64,000 nt of DNA from Warburgia ugandensis (Eukaryota > Streptophyta > Magnoliopsida > Canellales > Canellaceae). The notes below the pieces were generated by a model. It did no database searches. It was not told where the DNA came from and saw only the letters and a list, made by a program, of their open reading frames with translations. The position numbers and the translations under genes were made by a program. This document shows positions 51,301 to 63,800 of the stretch, piece after piece. Location of the stretch: the NCBI GenBank assembly GCA_035236585.1, contig CP141136.1, forward strand, positions 48,501,136 to 48,565,135. Reading direction: 5' to 3'. How positions within the stretch are numbered: position 1 is the first letter of the stretch; every line of letters starts with the position of its first letter.

Positions 51301-53058
51301 AAGAGCAAATAAGAACACTATATTGTACTTAGTATGCATGTTTATTAGTATACTTGTTACAGTTCATTAGGTTAGATAATCCAAACCCTTGATCAAAGAT
51401 GATTCAAGGAAGAAAACCAAGATCATCCTCCATAGGGATGATGCAATAACTGAACTTAGATCAAAGAGGAACTAGATGATAAAAGATCTACTTTGATCTT
51501 TATCAGCATGTGTAGATTGTCAATCAATGGATCTATGAAAGATCAAGATCAAGGAGATGGACATACAAAGACTTAGAGATAGAAAAATACTTAGATATGA
51601 ATGATCTAAAGATCATTCTAATCATCAAATCTAGTGATCAATAGGATTGTTCATAATTTATATATTAACAATATGTATGGATGTACATATTACATACATC
51701 AGTCAGGATCATGGAAGATTGGGGAAAAGAGATCAATCCTTAAAGGTAGGAGGATTTGATGAATGCATACATGATTGTACTCATGATCTTATGTTGACAA
51801 GAGTAATGATAATACTTGTATTAAATCTCTTGAAAACCTTATGATCCAACCAAACACATATAAGATGGTTAAGGACTAAACTATAAGTGAATATGGAACT
51901 AGGAAATATTTTAGCCCTAAGTAAACAGATATATGGTCTGATATATATATATATATATATGAAATCTATTTTTACATACAAGGCTTGTGAGTTTGTTTTA
52001 ATAGGCACAAGCCTAGGGGAATGCTATTGCTAGAGAAGTCATGAGGGTTTGGCCACCTGCTCCTTGAAATTTGATGATGTGATGATACCTTGCGCTAAGA
52101 GAGGCTAAAAGTAGGGTAGTGGCAATTATGGGAAGGCCACCACTGTGAAAGTCTTGCCCCCCCATACGGGCAGTGACATAATATTTTCCATCGTGGTATC
52201 AATGGTGAACATGGCAGTTATCCGAGCGCGCTAGTACAGATCAGACTGCAGCATAGCAACCTTTTTTATTATTTTTCACTATGATGCATATGAGAATAGG
52301 CATAGTGAAATGGCTTATGTTGTAGCATAATGAAATGCTAGGTAATTGTATATTACCAATATTTCCCAAGAAGGGAAATTCCCAGTATAAGATTAGCTGT
52401 AATACTAAATTCTCAAAATGAAGATAATTGATCAGCTTAGTTGGGAATGATATTTGACTATTTTCACAAATGTAACTGGTTTACCCATGAAGGGTATGTA
52501 TGTATATAGATATACATAACTTACAAAGTAAAGAGTATGTTTAAGGATAATGAGATTATGAAGTATTGGAATTACCTTGTCAGTTATTATGTTTCTTGAA
52601 TCCCCTACCAAGCATTGCTTGCTAAGATATTGTACTTGTTGCAATATCTCAGATACAGGGAAGGAGAGTTAGGAGCTGAAGACTATAGAAAACTTGAAGA
52701 GAATAATCTTCAAGGTATACCCTTGAAGACATGTATTTTTCTTTGTTGAGAGTTTTATTGTATGGTGAGCTTGAGTTTTGGATTATGTAATTTGGAAAAG
52801 TATTGTACTAGATTTGGCTGTACTGTGAACCACTGGATGGATCCTGGAATTTAATAAAAGTATATTCCTTCAATGGAATTTTATTTTGTACACAAATTGT
52901 ACTTATGTTATGAATGAAGTGGTGACTTGGGTTTTCAAAACAAGTTCTAAAGAAAAGAATTTCCGTTGCTTTGTTTTGCGAAAAAAAATTTACACTCTTA
53001 AGGGCCCTGCCTTTCAAAATACTTTACAAATAATGTTTCAAAAACCCGGGTTGTCACA
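48376..53058 (+). mobile_element. Family A LTR5 (3' LTR of the youngest element)
   Basis: TGTAATAACCCC to CCCGGGTTGTCACA, 4,683 bp. TATA 48,978, CAG/GTAGGT 49,347, CpG-rich cassette about 49,620-49,880 (about 20 bases shorter than in LTR4), AATAAA 52,853. The hairpin near 52,622 is shortened. At 50,210-50,280 the normal sequence is replaced by a templated filler and an inverted segment. An (AT)n run lies at about 51,940-51,960. Confidence 0.93.
50210..50280. other. Templated filler plus small inversion
   Basis: 50,212-50,253 copies GGAAGAAAAATGGGGCATGG..GGAGCATGGG from the LTR promoter region (46,493-46,534). 50,254-50,280 is the inverse complement of the resident segment seen at 47,903-47,929 (26 of 27 bases). 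It marks a repaired break. Confidence 0.85.
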
Positions 53059-54417
53059 TATTGTGCTTTGAAATGAACTTAGATTTGTTGGTTTTCTAAT
53101 TAGGAAACCACTTGAAATTGTCAACTAAGCGTTTGGGGGGGGGGTGTTCTCCTCCTCTAGTAAGGTGGATTAGGGATAGGAAATAGATTAGGAAAGTGGA
53201 TCATCTCTCTTGATGGGTCCCTTAATGCATTATCACGTTATCTTTTCCATTAATCTCTCAAAATCCCTCAAAAATCACAATTTTACATGGGAAAGTTGCC
53301 TGAATTGATGCTCTAATTGTGTGGCTCCAAGAATGCAACACTCAAGAATTGAAGTACTTTACTACTGGACTTAAGCAATGATAATGCTCTTGAAACAAGT
53401 TCATTCATTGACTTGAAATTACATCAAAAAGTGGTGTGCATGTACATAGAAAACAAAACTAAAAATTGCAAACTTTTCTTAAGAAAGACCTTAACTTCAA
53501 ATAAAAGACTAAACATACTCCAATGATCATAATCTAAACTCAAATATCATGCATTAGAATTCAAGATAGAAAATCAAAGAGAAAAATATAGGAAAGAGAA
53601 AAGAACAAGCCAATAGATAAGGGAAAACAAGGTGATCAAACAATAAAATGAGAGAAAATTAAGAGGAAAACATAAGGGATTCAAGCTATTATTGCTCTTG
53701 GATGTCACACCAAAAAAAAGGTAACCTAGATCTGGAAGAATTAAACAAAAGAAACAAGAGAAGAAGAAGTAAGAGTGAAAGGAGATCAAAGAGAAATTAT
53801 GTTATGGAACTTCATCAACAAGGAAAGCAATTAAACAAAAATGAATTAGAGTTTACAAAACCAAATAAACAAAGTAAGGAAAAGGTTGTGGAAGATAATG
53901 AAGAAGCAATCAAACTGTTGAAGTTCAAAACACTAAGAACATCTCGAAGTACTTGATTTCAGGAGTTAGATCAACTCCCTTACTTGAAAATTTTATTGAA
54001 TTCCTTGGATATATATATATATATATAGACTTTTAGGTTTCCAATATTCTAAGATCCTATCCTAGGAAGAAAAGGAGAACTAAAATTAGGGCTCAAGGTA
54101 GGAAAGTTAGGTGAAGTGGGTGAGTTAGACTTTCTAACTATGAATAAAGGAAAGGGGGAGGCATTGAATTCCACTTAGGATGAGGCATGGAATCACTTTC
54201 CTCAAGGTATATCACATGGTAAGATGGAAAGAAGGTGGAAAAGTAAAAAAGATGGATAACAGAGGTAGGAAAGCAAGGTAGTTCAGTAGGAAATGGATTT
54301 AGAAAGTAGTGTAGCAGAGTGGGCGAAATGCATGTGCTATAAAATTTCACAGAAAGACCCTAGAATAATGCCTATAATTTATAACACATGAACTACTAAT
54401 TGGATACTTTGTATACA
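53059..54417 (-). mobile_element. Family B LTR fragment, minus strand
   Basis: Read on the minus strand it starts TGTATACAAAGTATCCAATTAG (54,417) with ACATGCATTT downstream, and near 53,105-53,140 has CTTAGTTGACAA..AAGTGGTTTCCTAA, matching 18,236-18,262. The family A element 46,000-53,058 is inserted in it. The lysine-rich plus-strand ORF at 53,702-53,956 is a purine-rich shadow. A short (AT)n run lies at about 54,010-54,027. Confidence 0.65.
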
Positions 54418-55674
54418 AAAATGAACATATATCAGTCAACTATTGGGAAATCAAAAAAGACTATATCATCTGTCTCTTGAATTTATGGTCATTTTAAAGT
54501 CATATAAAACCTAGAAAATGATAAAGGCCATCCTTATTTAACATGGAGCCTTTAACCTTTCCTACATTATTTTCCAATAGTTAACCCCTTGAGCCCTTTA
54601 TATTAAGCCTTTTCTTTGTTAGCCAAATAACCATTACCTATGTTATAACCTTGTAAGACATCCATTACCTAGTTGTTTTGGAAATATGTGCAAATGATTG
54701 AAGAACATCTTAAGAAAAAGTATGAGCAGTACAATTCAAGAGATGAGCATCAAAGGGATGGAAAGAAGAAAAATTCAGAAAAGGGATATATACAAAGACA
54801 AGTCAAAAGGAAAAGTGAACAAAAAGGTAGCTAATGGAAATAAAAATGTTCACTTTCATGTGAAAAGAAGACTCTAAATATTTTGTTAGAAGAACCTTTA
54901 CATATTCTTTGAAATAACCATTGTTTAACTATAAACCCATTATTATGATAACCCTATCCTAAGCCTACGCTTTATCCTAATAGAAGTCCTAACTTGTTCT
55001 TAGGGGTAGTATGGCATGGACATGGTTATGAATAAGTAGGGAATTTGGTACAGCATAACATTCTTAGTAGTTGATATTCCTTCACAAGACCATTATCATT
55101 CTTTCTAAGTTGTCGTTCTTTTGGACAAAAATATGTGAGATTTTTTTAGATTTGATGAACAACATTCTACTCACATATTAATGAGAGAATTACCCTCCTT
55201 TGAGAGACTTCTTTCTAAGTGTTAGATACATCGTGTGAGGTATGAAGTAAAAGCATAGTGGATAGTAATTTGGGTTATATCTTACTTAGAAACTGATTAT
55301 TATGTTTATATTAGCTATATTCACAACCTCACAGTCCTTGACTTAAATTAGTAATGGAATATCTTCAACATAAGGGAAAGATTTGAGATGTTGTTTACTT
55401 CTATTAACATCCTAAAGTTGGATATTTATTAAACATTGGAGGGAAGAAAATTCTTTGAGATAAATGAAGGAAACTTCCATATTTGTTTTGAACTTTTTTT
55501 ATAGGTATCATGCTTAAAAACCCTTATGGGCCTACAACTCATCCATTAGGGGTAACCTAAGGGTTTAAAGGCTTTTTTCATATGTTAAATAGATGCAATA
55601 ATGCTTAGGAAGTGATTACGAATTTCTAGAGTTTCCAAATTTCTTTAACAGTTTTGCTCGAGGACTATAAAAAT
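54418..55674 (+). other. 3' internal region of family D (Athila/Tat-like), no gene recognised
   Basis: AT-rich sequence upstream of a clear Athila/Tat-type polypurine tract. 54,690-54,840 is lysine-rich when translated but has no diagnostic motif. 55,540-55,640 shares ATTAGGGGTAACCTAAGGG with 45,470-45,490. Confidence 0.5.
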
Positions 55675-55689
55675 GTAAATTTGGGAGTA
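55675..55689 (+). promoter_or_regulatory. Athila/Tat-type polypurine tract
   Basis: GCTCGAGGACTATAAAAATG then TAAATTTGGGAGTACT. The usual family form is CTTGAGGACTAGCAAAAG.TTAAGTTTGGGGGTGTT, directly before the LTR start TGATAAG. Confidence 0.82.
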
Positions 55690-55691
55690 CT

Positions 55692-56205
55692 TGATAAGTA
55701 TAGAATTATTGCATAGAATAGATCTACATTAAGTAGGTTTTAGCCCATTGTCTTATCATAAAGATCACTAATTGAGGTTATTTCTATATTTTGTGGGATT
55801 AGGGTAAAATTGTCAAAAAAAGGTACTTTCAACATTCAAAACCCCAAAAGATGGATAATATAGAGTTCGAGCATCAACATGAGCCTAAATACCAAATTTA
55901 AGAAAGTTTAGAAGCTCAGAATGCAGAATGGAAGTTATTACCATTTTTAGCATAGTCAGAAACCATAAAAGCATAGCCAAACCTTATCTACTCAAAAGAG
56001 GCTATAAAGATCAAAACATAAAGTGGAAAAAAATTTCCTTGTAGGTATTCATGCATTCCACCACCTTTGGAGAGCTTCTAAGTGAAGCTTGAGAGCCCCA
56101 CACATCGAAGGAAGCATGCATGTGAAGTACACTCAAGCATGGGTTGGTTGGAGTTTACAAACCCTAGCTTTCTCTCACTAGACTTTAGAATTAGGACCAT
56201 CTACA
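55692..56205 (+). mobile_element. Family D LTR, 5' part
   Basis: Starts TGATAAGTATAG after the polypurine tract and is interrupted at 56,206 by a family A solo LTR. It continues from 63,801. No gene. Confidence 0.78.
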
Positions 56206-59200
56206 TGTGACAACCCAAGTTTTTCTAACACATTTTGTAAAACATTTTTCAAAGGCAGAGCCCTTAATGGTAAAAGAATTTCACAAACAATGCAAGGAAA
56301 ATTCTTTTCTTTTAAATTTGTTTGTAGCAAAACCCAAGTCTCACCTCAGATATATAATACACATAGACATTTTGTATAAAATAAATTTTTATTGAATACC
56401 AGGAATCATCCAGTAGTTCACTCTTACATAGCCCATGTATTATCATTACAACCATTGTCCAAATTACATAATCCAAAGTTCAAACCTCACCTTACATTAA
56501 AAAGTCTCAATACAATTCAATGCTCTCAAATGAAAATACATGTTTTCAAGGGACATATCGTGATTGATTATTTTCTTCAAGTCTTCTACTGTCTTGAGCT
56601 CTAAATCTTCAAGCTTTACTTCCTTAAGTCTCCTTCCCTATATCTGAGATATTATAAACATTCAAACATTTACAATATCTTAGCAAGCTATGCTTGGTAG
56701 GGGATACAAAAATATACTACTTCACTAATATAAGAACGCCTACCTCAGTCATCATTCCATCATAGTTATCTACTTGTGAGTTATCTTAACACAGAGTATA
56801 TACACTATTTATGTAGTATAGGATAAATTAGTTAAAATAGTGAAAATTGTTCAAAACTTGTTCCTTCCCTTGGCTATACTTCCACTTAGAAGATTAATAC
56901 TCAGCCAATTCTTATACCTGGATTTTCCTTCTAGGAACTCATGTAGTGGCATCTCATCATACCATGGCAGTACACTATGCCTATCATATGTGCATCATAA
57001 TGCAAAATACTCAAGGTCTACTATGGCACAGTCTCAATTTGTACAACGCGCCCAAAAAACTATATAGTCCTCCACTGATACCAACTATGCAAATAACAAA
57101 TCCATGTCCTCATGGGGTGGACTATGGCTGTCACAGTGGTGGCCTTCCCATTATTGCCCCACCTTACATTTAGCCTCTATTTAGGCATGGTATCCATCAT
57201 ATAAATTTTAAGAAGCGAGTGGCCAAACCCTCATAACTTCCCTAGCATAGCATCCCCAGTCCTAGTACTATGTAAAATAAAATCACAAGCCATCATGCTT
57301 ATATGTAAAATGCATTGAACATATTAGATGATGTGTCTGTTTAACTAAGGCTGGAATATTTTCTATGCCCTATTCTTAGGGTTTCCTTAATCTTCACATC
57401 TCATTACTTTCACCTCATTTCATTAGGTAATTAGATAGTTGAATTGGATCATAGGGTTGGTTCACTTAGTTGGATTATGTGATTGGATCATGTCTATGCT
57501 AAGGTACTAAGCATACTTATATCATGAAGGTCTATAATTCCAGACAAAAGATCATGTATGTATACACATGAATCCTTAATACATTCTTGTACATCCACCT
57601 ACCTCATAGTAGTATTAAGGTCTTGATTCATACATCTCAAGTGGTATTCACTCCCTATTGTCCATCATGATCTTGATTCATACATCTATCAAACCATATT
57701 ATTCCTCTATACAAGTATGTATTCCTATAAGGGACGCCTAATTTTCCATAAATCATATATGATCAAGGTTTCAAATCTTCTAAGTTCATAATCTACACTA
57801 TAAATAAAATGATAGAAAAATAGTACAATCTACATCATATTCCTTTTCTTTTTGTTTGTGATCTTTCAAGATCTCTCTTGGATCTTGTTTGATCTTCCTT
57901 ATCTTATTTACAATTTTTATTAGGATTAAATGATTTGCTAACCTTTTATGCTTTTATTATTATTACTCAACCAGTTAATCTTTTACTAGTTGAGGATAGC
58001 TTGTTTCATCCTAAGTCTAAACAACTCCTCTTATGCCAAATTGGCTAAGGCTTATTAGCTAAATGACTGAACACAAAGTGGTTACTTCAATCCTCATGTA
58101 AGGAACTGTTTAGACCTCACAAATGTCAATGGAAGGTGGGAGAAGAGTGAGGCTCTATTAGATAACCCCCTTAACCACCATATTCATCATCCACTAGGGT
58201 GACCTCAACTCAACCCTTCATAAGGTTCCTATGAGCATTTTAACCCTAAGTACTATTTCTAATTGATTTTAATTAAATCCTTGAACATTTAAATGTCATT
58301 CATGGAGTTTCATTGTTCTCCTAGTTTGGGCCAAGGAAATGATATTCCTTATATTGTTCTCCTAACTATAGCCCTTACAATCATTAATTCCATGTCATTT
58401 ATTTCGTATAAATGTCCTTTCAACTCTATTTTCATTTAATTACATTTTCAAGGTAATTTTCATAACATAAACATTAAAACATAAATAATAAATGAATAAA
58501 TAAATCCATAATTAAATCTACTAAGCAATAAAGGATAATTATAATAACATTTAATAATTCAAATGGAAATCTAACATGCCTTAACTATTCATCATGATCC
58601 AATGGTCATTATTCATCTTCAATCTCTTTTAGGGTTTAGATCTTGATCTTTTCATTTTCCTTTAGATCTAACATATCTTCTTAATGTGATTTCATTGTTA
58701 GATATTTGATGCATCTCATCCAATGATTTGATCTTTCTTGATCCACTCGATCAAGAAGATCTTAAGTCCTTTTATCCAATTTAAGGACATATCTTGATCT
58801 ATCTCAAATCATCATCATCTAATCTAATTCCATATGATATTAACTTCATATCATTATCAAAACACATCCCTACTGTCTAATCATCCTTGATCAACTTGAT
58901 GAAGGAGATTACGATTCTTTTATTTTCATTTTTATGGATCTTACTACTTTTTAAGGTTAGATCTCTTAATTAAACATAGATTAGTCACTTATAACCATTG
59001 ATTTCATGTTTTAAAGTCACAAGATCATCAATGGACCATAATTATATCGTTTGATCATTCCAAATTTTACTAATCTTAAGAATTAGCAACACTTTTATTT
59101 ATGATCAAAATTTTATGGGTATCAAAATATAAATTTTCTAAGTTTAGTAGTTCTACTCATCATAAGGAATCCATATCAACCTTTTGATCTCTATTTGGAG

Positions 59201-60240
59201 TTAAATTGAGATCAGAATTGGAGTTTTAAGATTTTAGCCCATTTTAAGGGCTGAATTTTAATCTTACTATTTTTGTAGATTTACTTGATATAGAAACCCA
59301 TAAATTTTATTATAATTATGGTCCTTAAGGTTTGGGACCTCCTAAACCCATCCTTCGATTCAGATCTCCAATTTGAGATCGTTCTAATCTTGATCCAACA
59401 CTATTGGAACGGATTTTAGTAATTTTTACTATTAAATTCAGTTAAAAACATTAATATTATGAGTTCAGTAGCTAATACACATGACATGGATTTTATAAAA
59501 ACTTTCTGATCTAAAATCATAGATAAATCTAGCTCTTAATTGTAAAATCAAGAACCTAGTTCAAAATTTGAATGGCCTAGATCAATTCTGGGTTTATGGG
59601 TACTAGAAGTCCAACGGCCCACTTCCGTTATCACCTATCCCAGGTGGTCGATGGGGGTGACTGGCTATAGGCGAGACGATCCAGATCTAGACCGTTAGAT
59701 CACCCGTGGCCGGATCTCCTTCATGTTTGATCATCAATAGCCTAGATTTCATATCCTAGGGTTTTTGGGCTCCAGGAATCCATCCAATGGCTCAGAGATT
59801 TCATTTGAGCTGTCCAGGATGGTAGATCTCACCCTGTTACTGGATCCATCGTCTTCAACGGATCAACAGGTGGGAAAACACCACCTAACTACTGGAATGG
59901 GAAGAGGGGAGGGAGGTGCACCTACTTAGAGTGTTCAGAGGCCAAAAACTTGGCCAGAAAATTAGAAAATCCATGCCTGTATATAAGTCGCCGGAGCTAC
60001 TATTTTCCAATGATTTGGTTAGTGAATATTTCACTGATCGTTGCAAAACTATAGGGCTTTTGTGTATTTAGATGTTCCAAACCTCTTTGATGGAGTGGAT
60101 TGAGGTTTCAATGGCCCAGAGTGGACGTCGAATTGAAAAAACGTAGTAGGATGAAAACCCTACTCATCAGGGATGATGAGTTTACAAACACGTCCAATAG
60201 TTCAGGGTGGAATATTCCCCTGGGTGCGCCTGTGGATGTG
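56206..60240 (-). mobile_element. Family A solo LTR, minus strand, first segment
   Basis: Plus-strand left end TGTGACAACCC is the inverse of the LTR end GGGTTGTCACA. Target duplication CTACA at 56,201-56,205 and 63,801-63,805 is perfect. The hairpin (56,644-56,683, two changes, one of them a G-U type), the GACCTCAC..TGTCAATGGAAGG block and the AGCTTG..GGTAGGGGAT block follow in reverse order. It is split at 60,240 by the family C solo LTR and resumes at 63,116. The short ORFs inside are not genes. Confidence 0.92.
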
Positions 60241-60639
60241 TGTAATGCCCGAGCAATTTACACTATTTTTAATGAAAATTGAACATTCTATAGGAAATAA
60301 ACTGAGTTAAATGTTTCACTTTATTTAAAATATTAAACAAAGGAATTTTTAAGGAAACTTGGTACCATTAGATTCTACTCAAAAAATCAAATCCAACGCC
60401 TCAAAAATCACCCAAAACGGAGTCCGTATGAAGAAGTTATGGACGTTTAAAGATCAGGGGCATATCTGTAATTTAAACAGAACACGTTTAAAATGAAAAA
60501 AGGATGAAAAAAGGACGAAAAATCCATGCCTGTCGTCTTCAACCTCAAGAACCCTCGACAAACCCTAAATCCTAATTTTTCTAGAGGGATTTGCCACCGC
60601 CATGGCGGCACCGCCATTGAGGGGCACCACCTTCTCCCC

Positions 60640-60647
60640 CTATAAAA
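60640..60647 (+). promoter_or_regulatory. Family C LTR TATA box
   Basis: CTATAAAAAG in a pyrimidine- and CCCC-rich setting, about 400 bases into the LTR. Confidence 0.65.
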
Positions 60648-61138
60648 AGCCCCAACCCCCCTCTCAAAAAACGTGATTTTTTGGCGTTTTTGGACTAGGT
60701 TTCCGGCAAAAACTAAAAACCCGTCTTTTTGCATTTTTCGGCAATGGCCAGGCCCAAGTTAGGCCGGCCATCCCGTTCCCATTTACCTCTCTTCCCTTTC
60801 CCATCTTGGCATGGGGGTTTCCTCTTCACGAAATTCTGGTGGCATGGGGTTTTCAGAACCGAAACGGAGGACGACCAGGTGCGGGGAGTGCCCTCACCGA
60901 CTACCCAGGTAAGCTGTCCTTCCCTTCCACTTCCCCAGTAAAAACCAGGCTGGACCTAGCATTTTTTGGCCAAAAATTGCAGAACCCAGGACCGGACCGA
61001 CAAGGGAGATAGTCCTGGGCATGGTGCATGATGCACACCTGACTGAGCCCATGGACGGACCCCAGGCACGCCACTATGCACAAGGGCACGCGACTGTGTA
61101 TGGGTGTGGCCTCGGTGCGTACCAGGCCCAGTCCAGGC

Positions 61139-61540
61139 TCAACCGGGATGCATGGGCAGCCCGGGAGCCAAGGTACATTTTGACTACACCAAGGTGTGTT
61201 CGCGCGAGATCATCCAGGACGCACGTTATAGCTTGTCGCTTAGGCATGCTTGTGCATGTGCGAACACTGTCCCAGGTGTGGCCTTCGGGTATGTGCACGA
61301 CATGGGGCACGGGTCTTAGCTCGACCAGGATGCACGGGGTGCTCTGGGAGCTGAGACGCCCCATGCTACAAGGTGCATCCGTGCAATGATGCACGTCGTA
61401 GCGTGTCACTTGAGCATGCAAGTGCACATGCAAAACGCGGTCCCTAGCACAGCCTTTAGGCGCACACGCACATGAGGCAGTTGTGATTCAACCAGGATGC
61501 ACGAGTGTCCTGGGAACTGGGACACGCAGACCTAATGAGA
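61139..61540 (+). repeat. GC-rich 166-181-bp tandem repeat, about 2.5-3 units
   Basis: CTCAACCGGGATGCATGGG (61,139), CTCGACCAGGATGCACGGGG (61,320) and TTCAACCAGGATGCACGAG (61,487) each start a unit that continues with CTGGGA.CTG and, in the first two, a GCATGC..GTGCA.ATG stretch. Confidence 0.75.
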
Positions 61541-61913
61541 CTTTAAAATTAGGATCATAGGACCATTTATAGAATTTAACTATTGAATAAGTAGGTCCAT
61601 ATTATAGGAGCTAGCCTGGCAATGAATTAGGCAAGGACCCTTGACCCTAAATAGTAGATTTAACAGTCTAATGTCTAAATAGATTAAAATTAATGAGGAC
61701 TCCTTGTATCCATTTATACACAGGAGTTTATAAATGAGACCCAGGGACGGGTTGAGTACTAAAGAACGCGACTCCAAGAAACTTTGAGGTAGGTGCTCTA
61801 TTGCTAGTAGACTTTTTAAAAGAGTCATGATTGTTTTATGCATGTTTTAAGTATAAGTTATATAACTTGTTTAGCATGACTTAATTCAGCATACATATGA
61901 TAAATGCTTTATG

Positions 61914-61989
61914 CATAGATATGTTTTGCAAATAATTGCATATATATTATACATAGATATGTTTTGCAAACAAATGCATATATTACGTG
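61914..61989 (+). repeat. 38-bp tandem duplication
   Basis: CATAGATATGTTTTGCAAA..AATGCATATAT occurs twice in direct succession in the family C LTR. Confidence 0.85.
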
Positions 61990-63115
61990 ATTTGTGAGCA
62001 TTGAGTTTTTGAAAGATTGCATATCCTTGAGGGTTACCAAAAGACGCTGGAGTGCCCAAAAGATGCTGGGTAGGCAGTTGTGAGGGCCAGGTAGTTGTGA
62101 GGGACCCAAAGAGGATAGGTTTTGAAAAAGGGGTTTTCGCTTGTTTGATCTGATATGATTTGGGCTGATAAGCTCGTGGGCGCTATGCCGAGAGGTTTGG
62201 GTTGGCCTCCAGCCTCTACCACTATTAGGTGGATGGGTACCACGCCCAAAAAGGGCAACGTCCCTACGTCGACTGCATGTGGTACAGGGGGCTACCACTG
62301 GTGTCACGGCACTGGGTCGACGTGTCATATGCCCCATTGAGGCTATGACCGAGTGTCCTCAAGTACCCGGGGTCCACACGGCGGTGAGGTCGTGGGCATA
62401 GTTGGACCCTACGGTTTGAGGATTTATTTGCATTACATATGGCATGACATAAGGATGGTCGACCATACTAGATATCCATGAGTTGGATTCAGTGGAGAAT
62501 CTTATGCATATCATTATGTTTATGATATATGATACTTTCGACTTGGATTATGCTATTCTTGAAGTAGTCAGTATTCCGATTTTACAGTGGTTTTTAGTAT
62601 CGACATTGACCATGATTGTTCAAACATGCACATGTTTTAAAGAGCATATGATTTTAAACATAGCATGCATTGCAAAACTAGTAGTGATAGACTCCTACTG
62701 AGTATAGTATATACTCACCCTATCCTTAACATTTTTCAGGATAGTTCCGCTTACAAATAGAAGACGCCTCAGGAGATATTAGTGCTACGAGTAAGTGAAT
62801 AAACAAAGGAGACAACTATACATGTGAGTAAACTCTCTACCCTTTGGACATGTAATTGTATTTATTTATAGGTGGGCTGTGTACTGTGACTGGATAGACA
62901 TGGGGAAAAACATGTATGATTTCTGAAGTTTTTCAACAACTACTTTGATTGTTGTGGAAGCAAATGACACTCGGGGTTTTCAAAATGAGTTTAAAACTAA
63001 AGATTTTCCACTGCATTGCATGGTTTTTATAAAATGGTTTTCAAATAGGGATTCATCCCGTCTTAGGAATTAGATATTGCATTTAAAAATGCATGAGAAA
63101 ACCCGGGTCGTCACA

Positions 63116-63800
63116 ATGTGCTAATAGCAGGAATAAAAGTGAGAGAAAGAAGGGAGAAAAGAGAGAGAAGGGGGAGGATTTTTGGGCTGAGATTTTAGGG
63201 GAGGCTAGGGAATTTCATGGCGAATTTTGTGAACATTTTTTGGAAAATTTTTTTCTAAAGTATTTATATGGATTTTGGGTGTTTTTCATGATTATGTATA
63301 ATTATTATGTTTTACTCTTTTGGATTCCCACTACCACCTCCTTCTCCACTAGTAGGTGGTAGCAGTTTGACTCATAATTACACATGCTCTAGCCATTGGA
63401 TTCCTTTGTGGGTCCCTTGTGGGCCCCATATGGTGTGAAAAGATCATTTTGCCCTTTATGGAGTAAAATAGGGTTTATTCCCATGGACTCTGAATTGAGC
63501 GCACTTAGTGGCGTTGGATTTGTATTTTTGAGTACATTCCAAATTTTTATGTCTTAGGCCTCAGTTATGAGTAAAATTACCATTTTACCCTTTTGTTCAT
63601 AAAAATGTAGAAAAATAAGGATTTTCATCTGAATTCAGACTTACAGTCATTTTGAAGGGTTCATTGAGTATGTTTTCAATTATACTTGTCTTATACCTTG
63701 ATTATACTTCTATGAAAAGTGCATTTTTACTAACCCTAATATTCCAGCCTTATTTTTCCTTGAAATTCTCAATTTCATTATAAAAGTTAGGGGTGTTACA
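63116..63800 (-). mobile_element. Family A solo LTR, minus strand, second segment
   Basis: Contains the LTR start on the minus strand (TGTAACACCCC, ending at 63,800), the TATA box (63,261-63,268 as TATTTATA), and the GGGGCCCAC block. It completes the solo LTR begun at 56,206, about 4.7 kb without the family C insertion. Confidence 0.92.

Larger units (their letters stand above)
60241..63115 (+). mobile_element. Family C solo LTR with perfect TSD (ATGTG)
   Basis: TGTAATGCCCG to CCCGGGTCGTCACA, 2,875 bp, flanked by ATGTG at 60,236-60,240 and 63,116-63,120. Its end resembles family A but its start and body do not. It has a TATA box (60,640), a GC-rich leader with three diverged 166-181-bp units (61,139-61,540), a 38-bp duplication (61,914-61,989) and a CTACTGAGTATAGTATATAC block near 62,694. 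The overlapping ORFs of about 120 codons at 61,021-61,433, one on each strand, show no known motif and reflect GC content. Confidence 0.95.

Noticed and set aside
53702..53956. Lysine/glutamate-rich 84-codon ORF
   Set aside because: Purine-rich shadow of a minus-strand family B LTR, with no domain.
54690..54840. Possible env-like or integrase coding region upstream of the family D polypurine tract
   Set aside because: Only lysine-rich low-complexity translation, with no diagnostic motif.
61021..61433. Overlapping ORFs of about 120 codons on both strands
   Set aside because: They lie in the GC-rich repeated part of the family C LTR, show no known motif, and both strands are open because GC-rich sequence has few stops.
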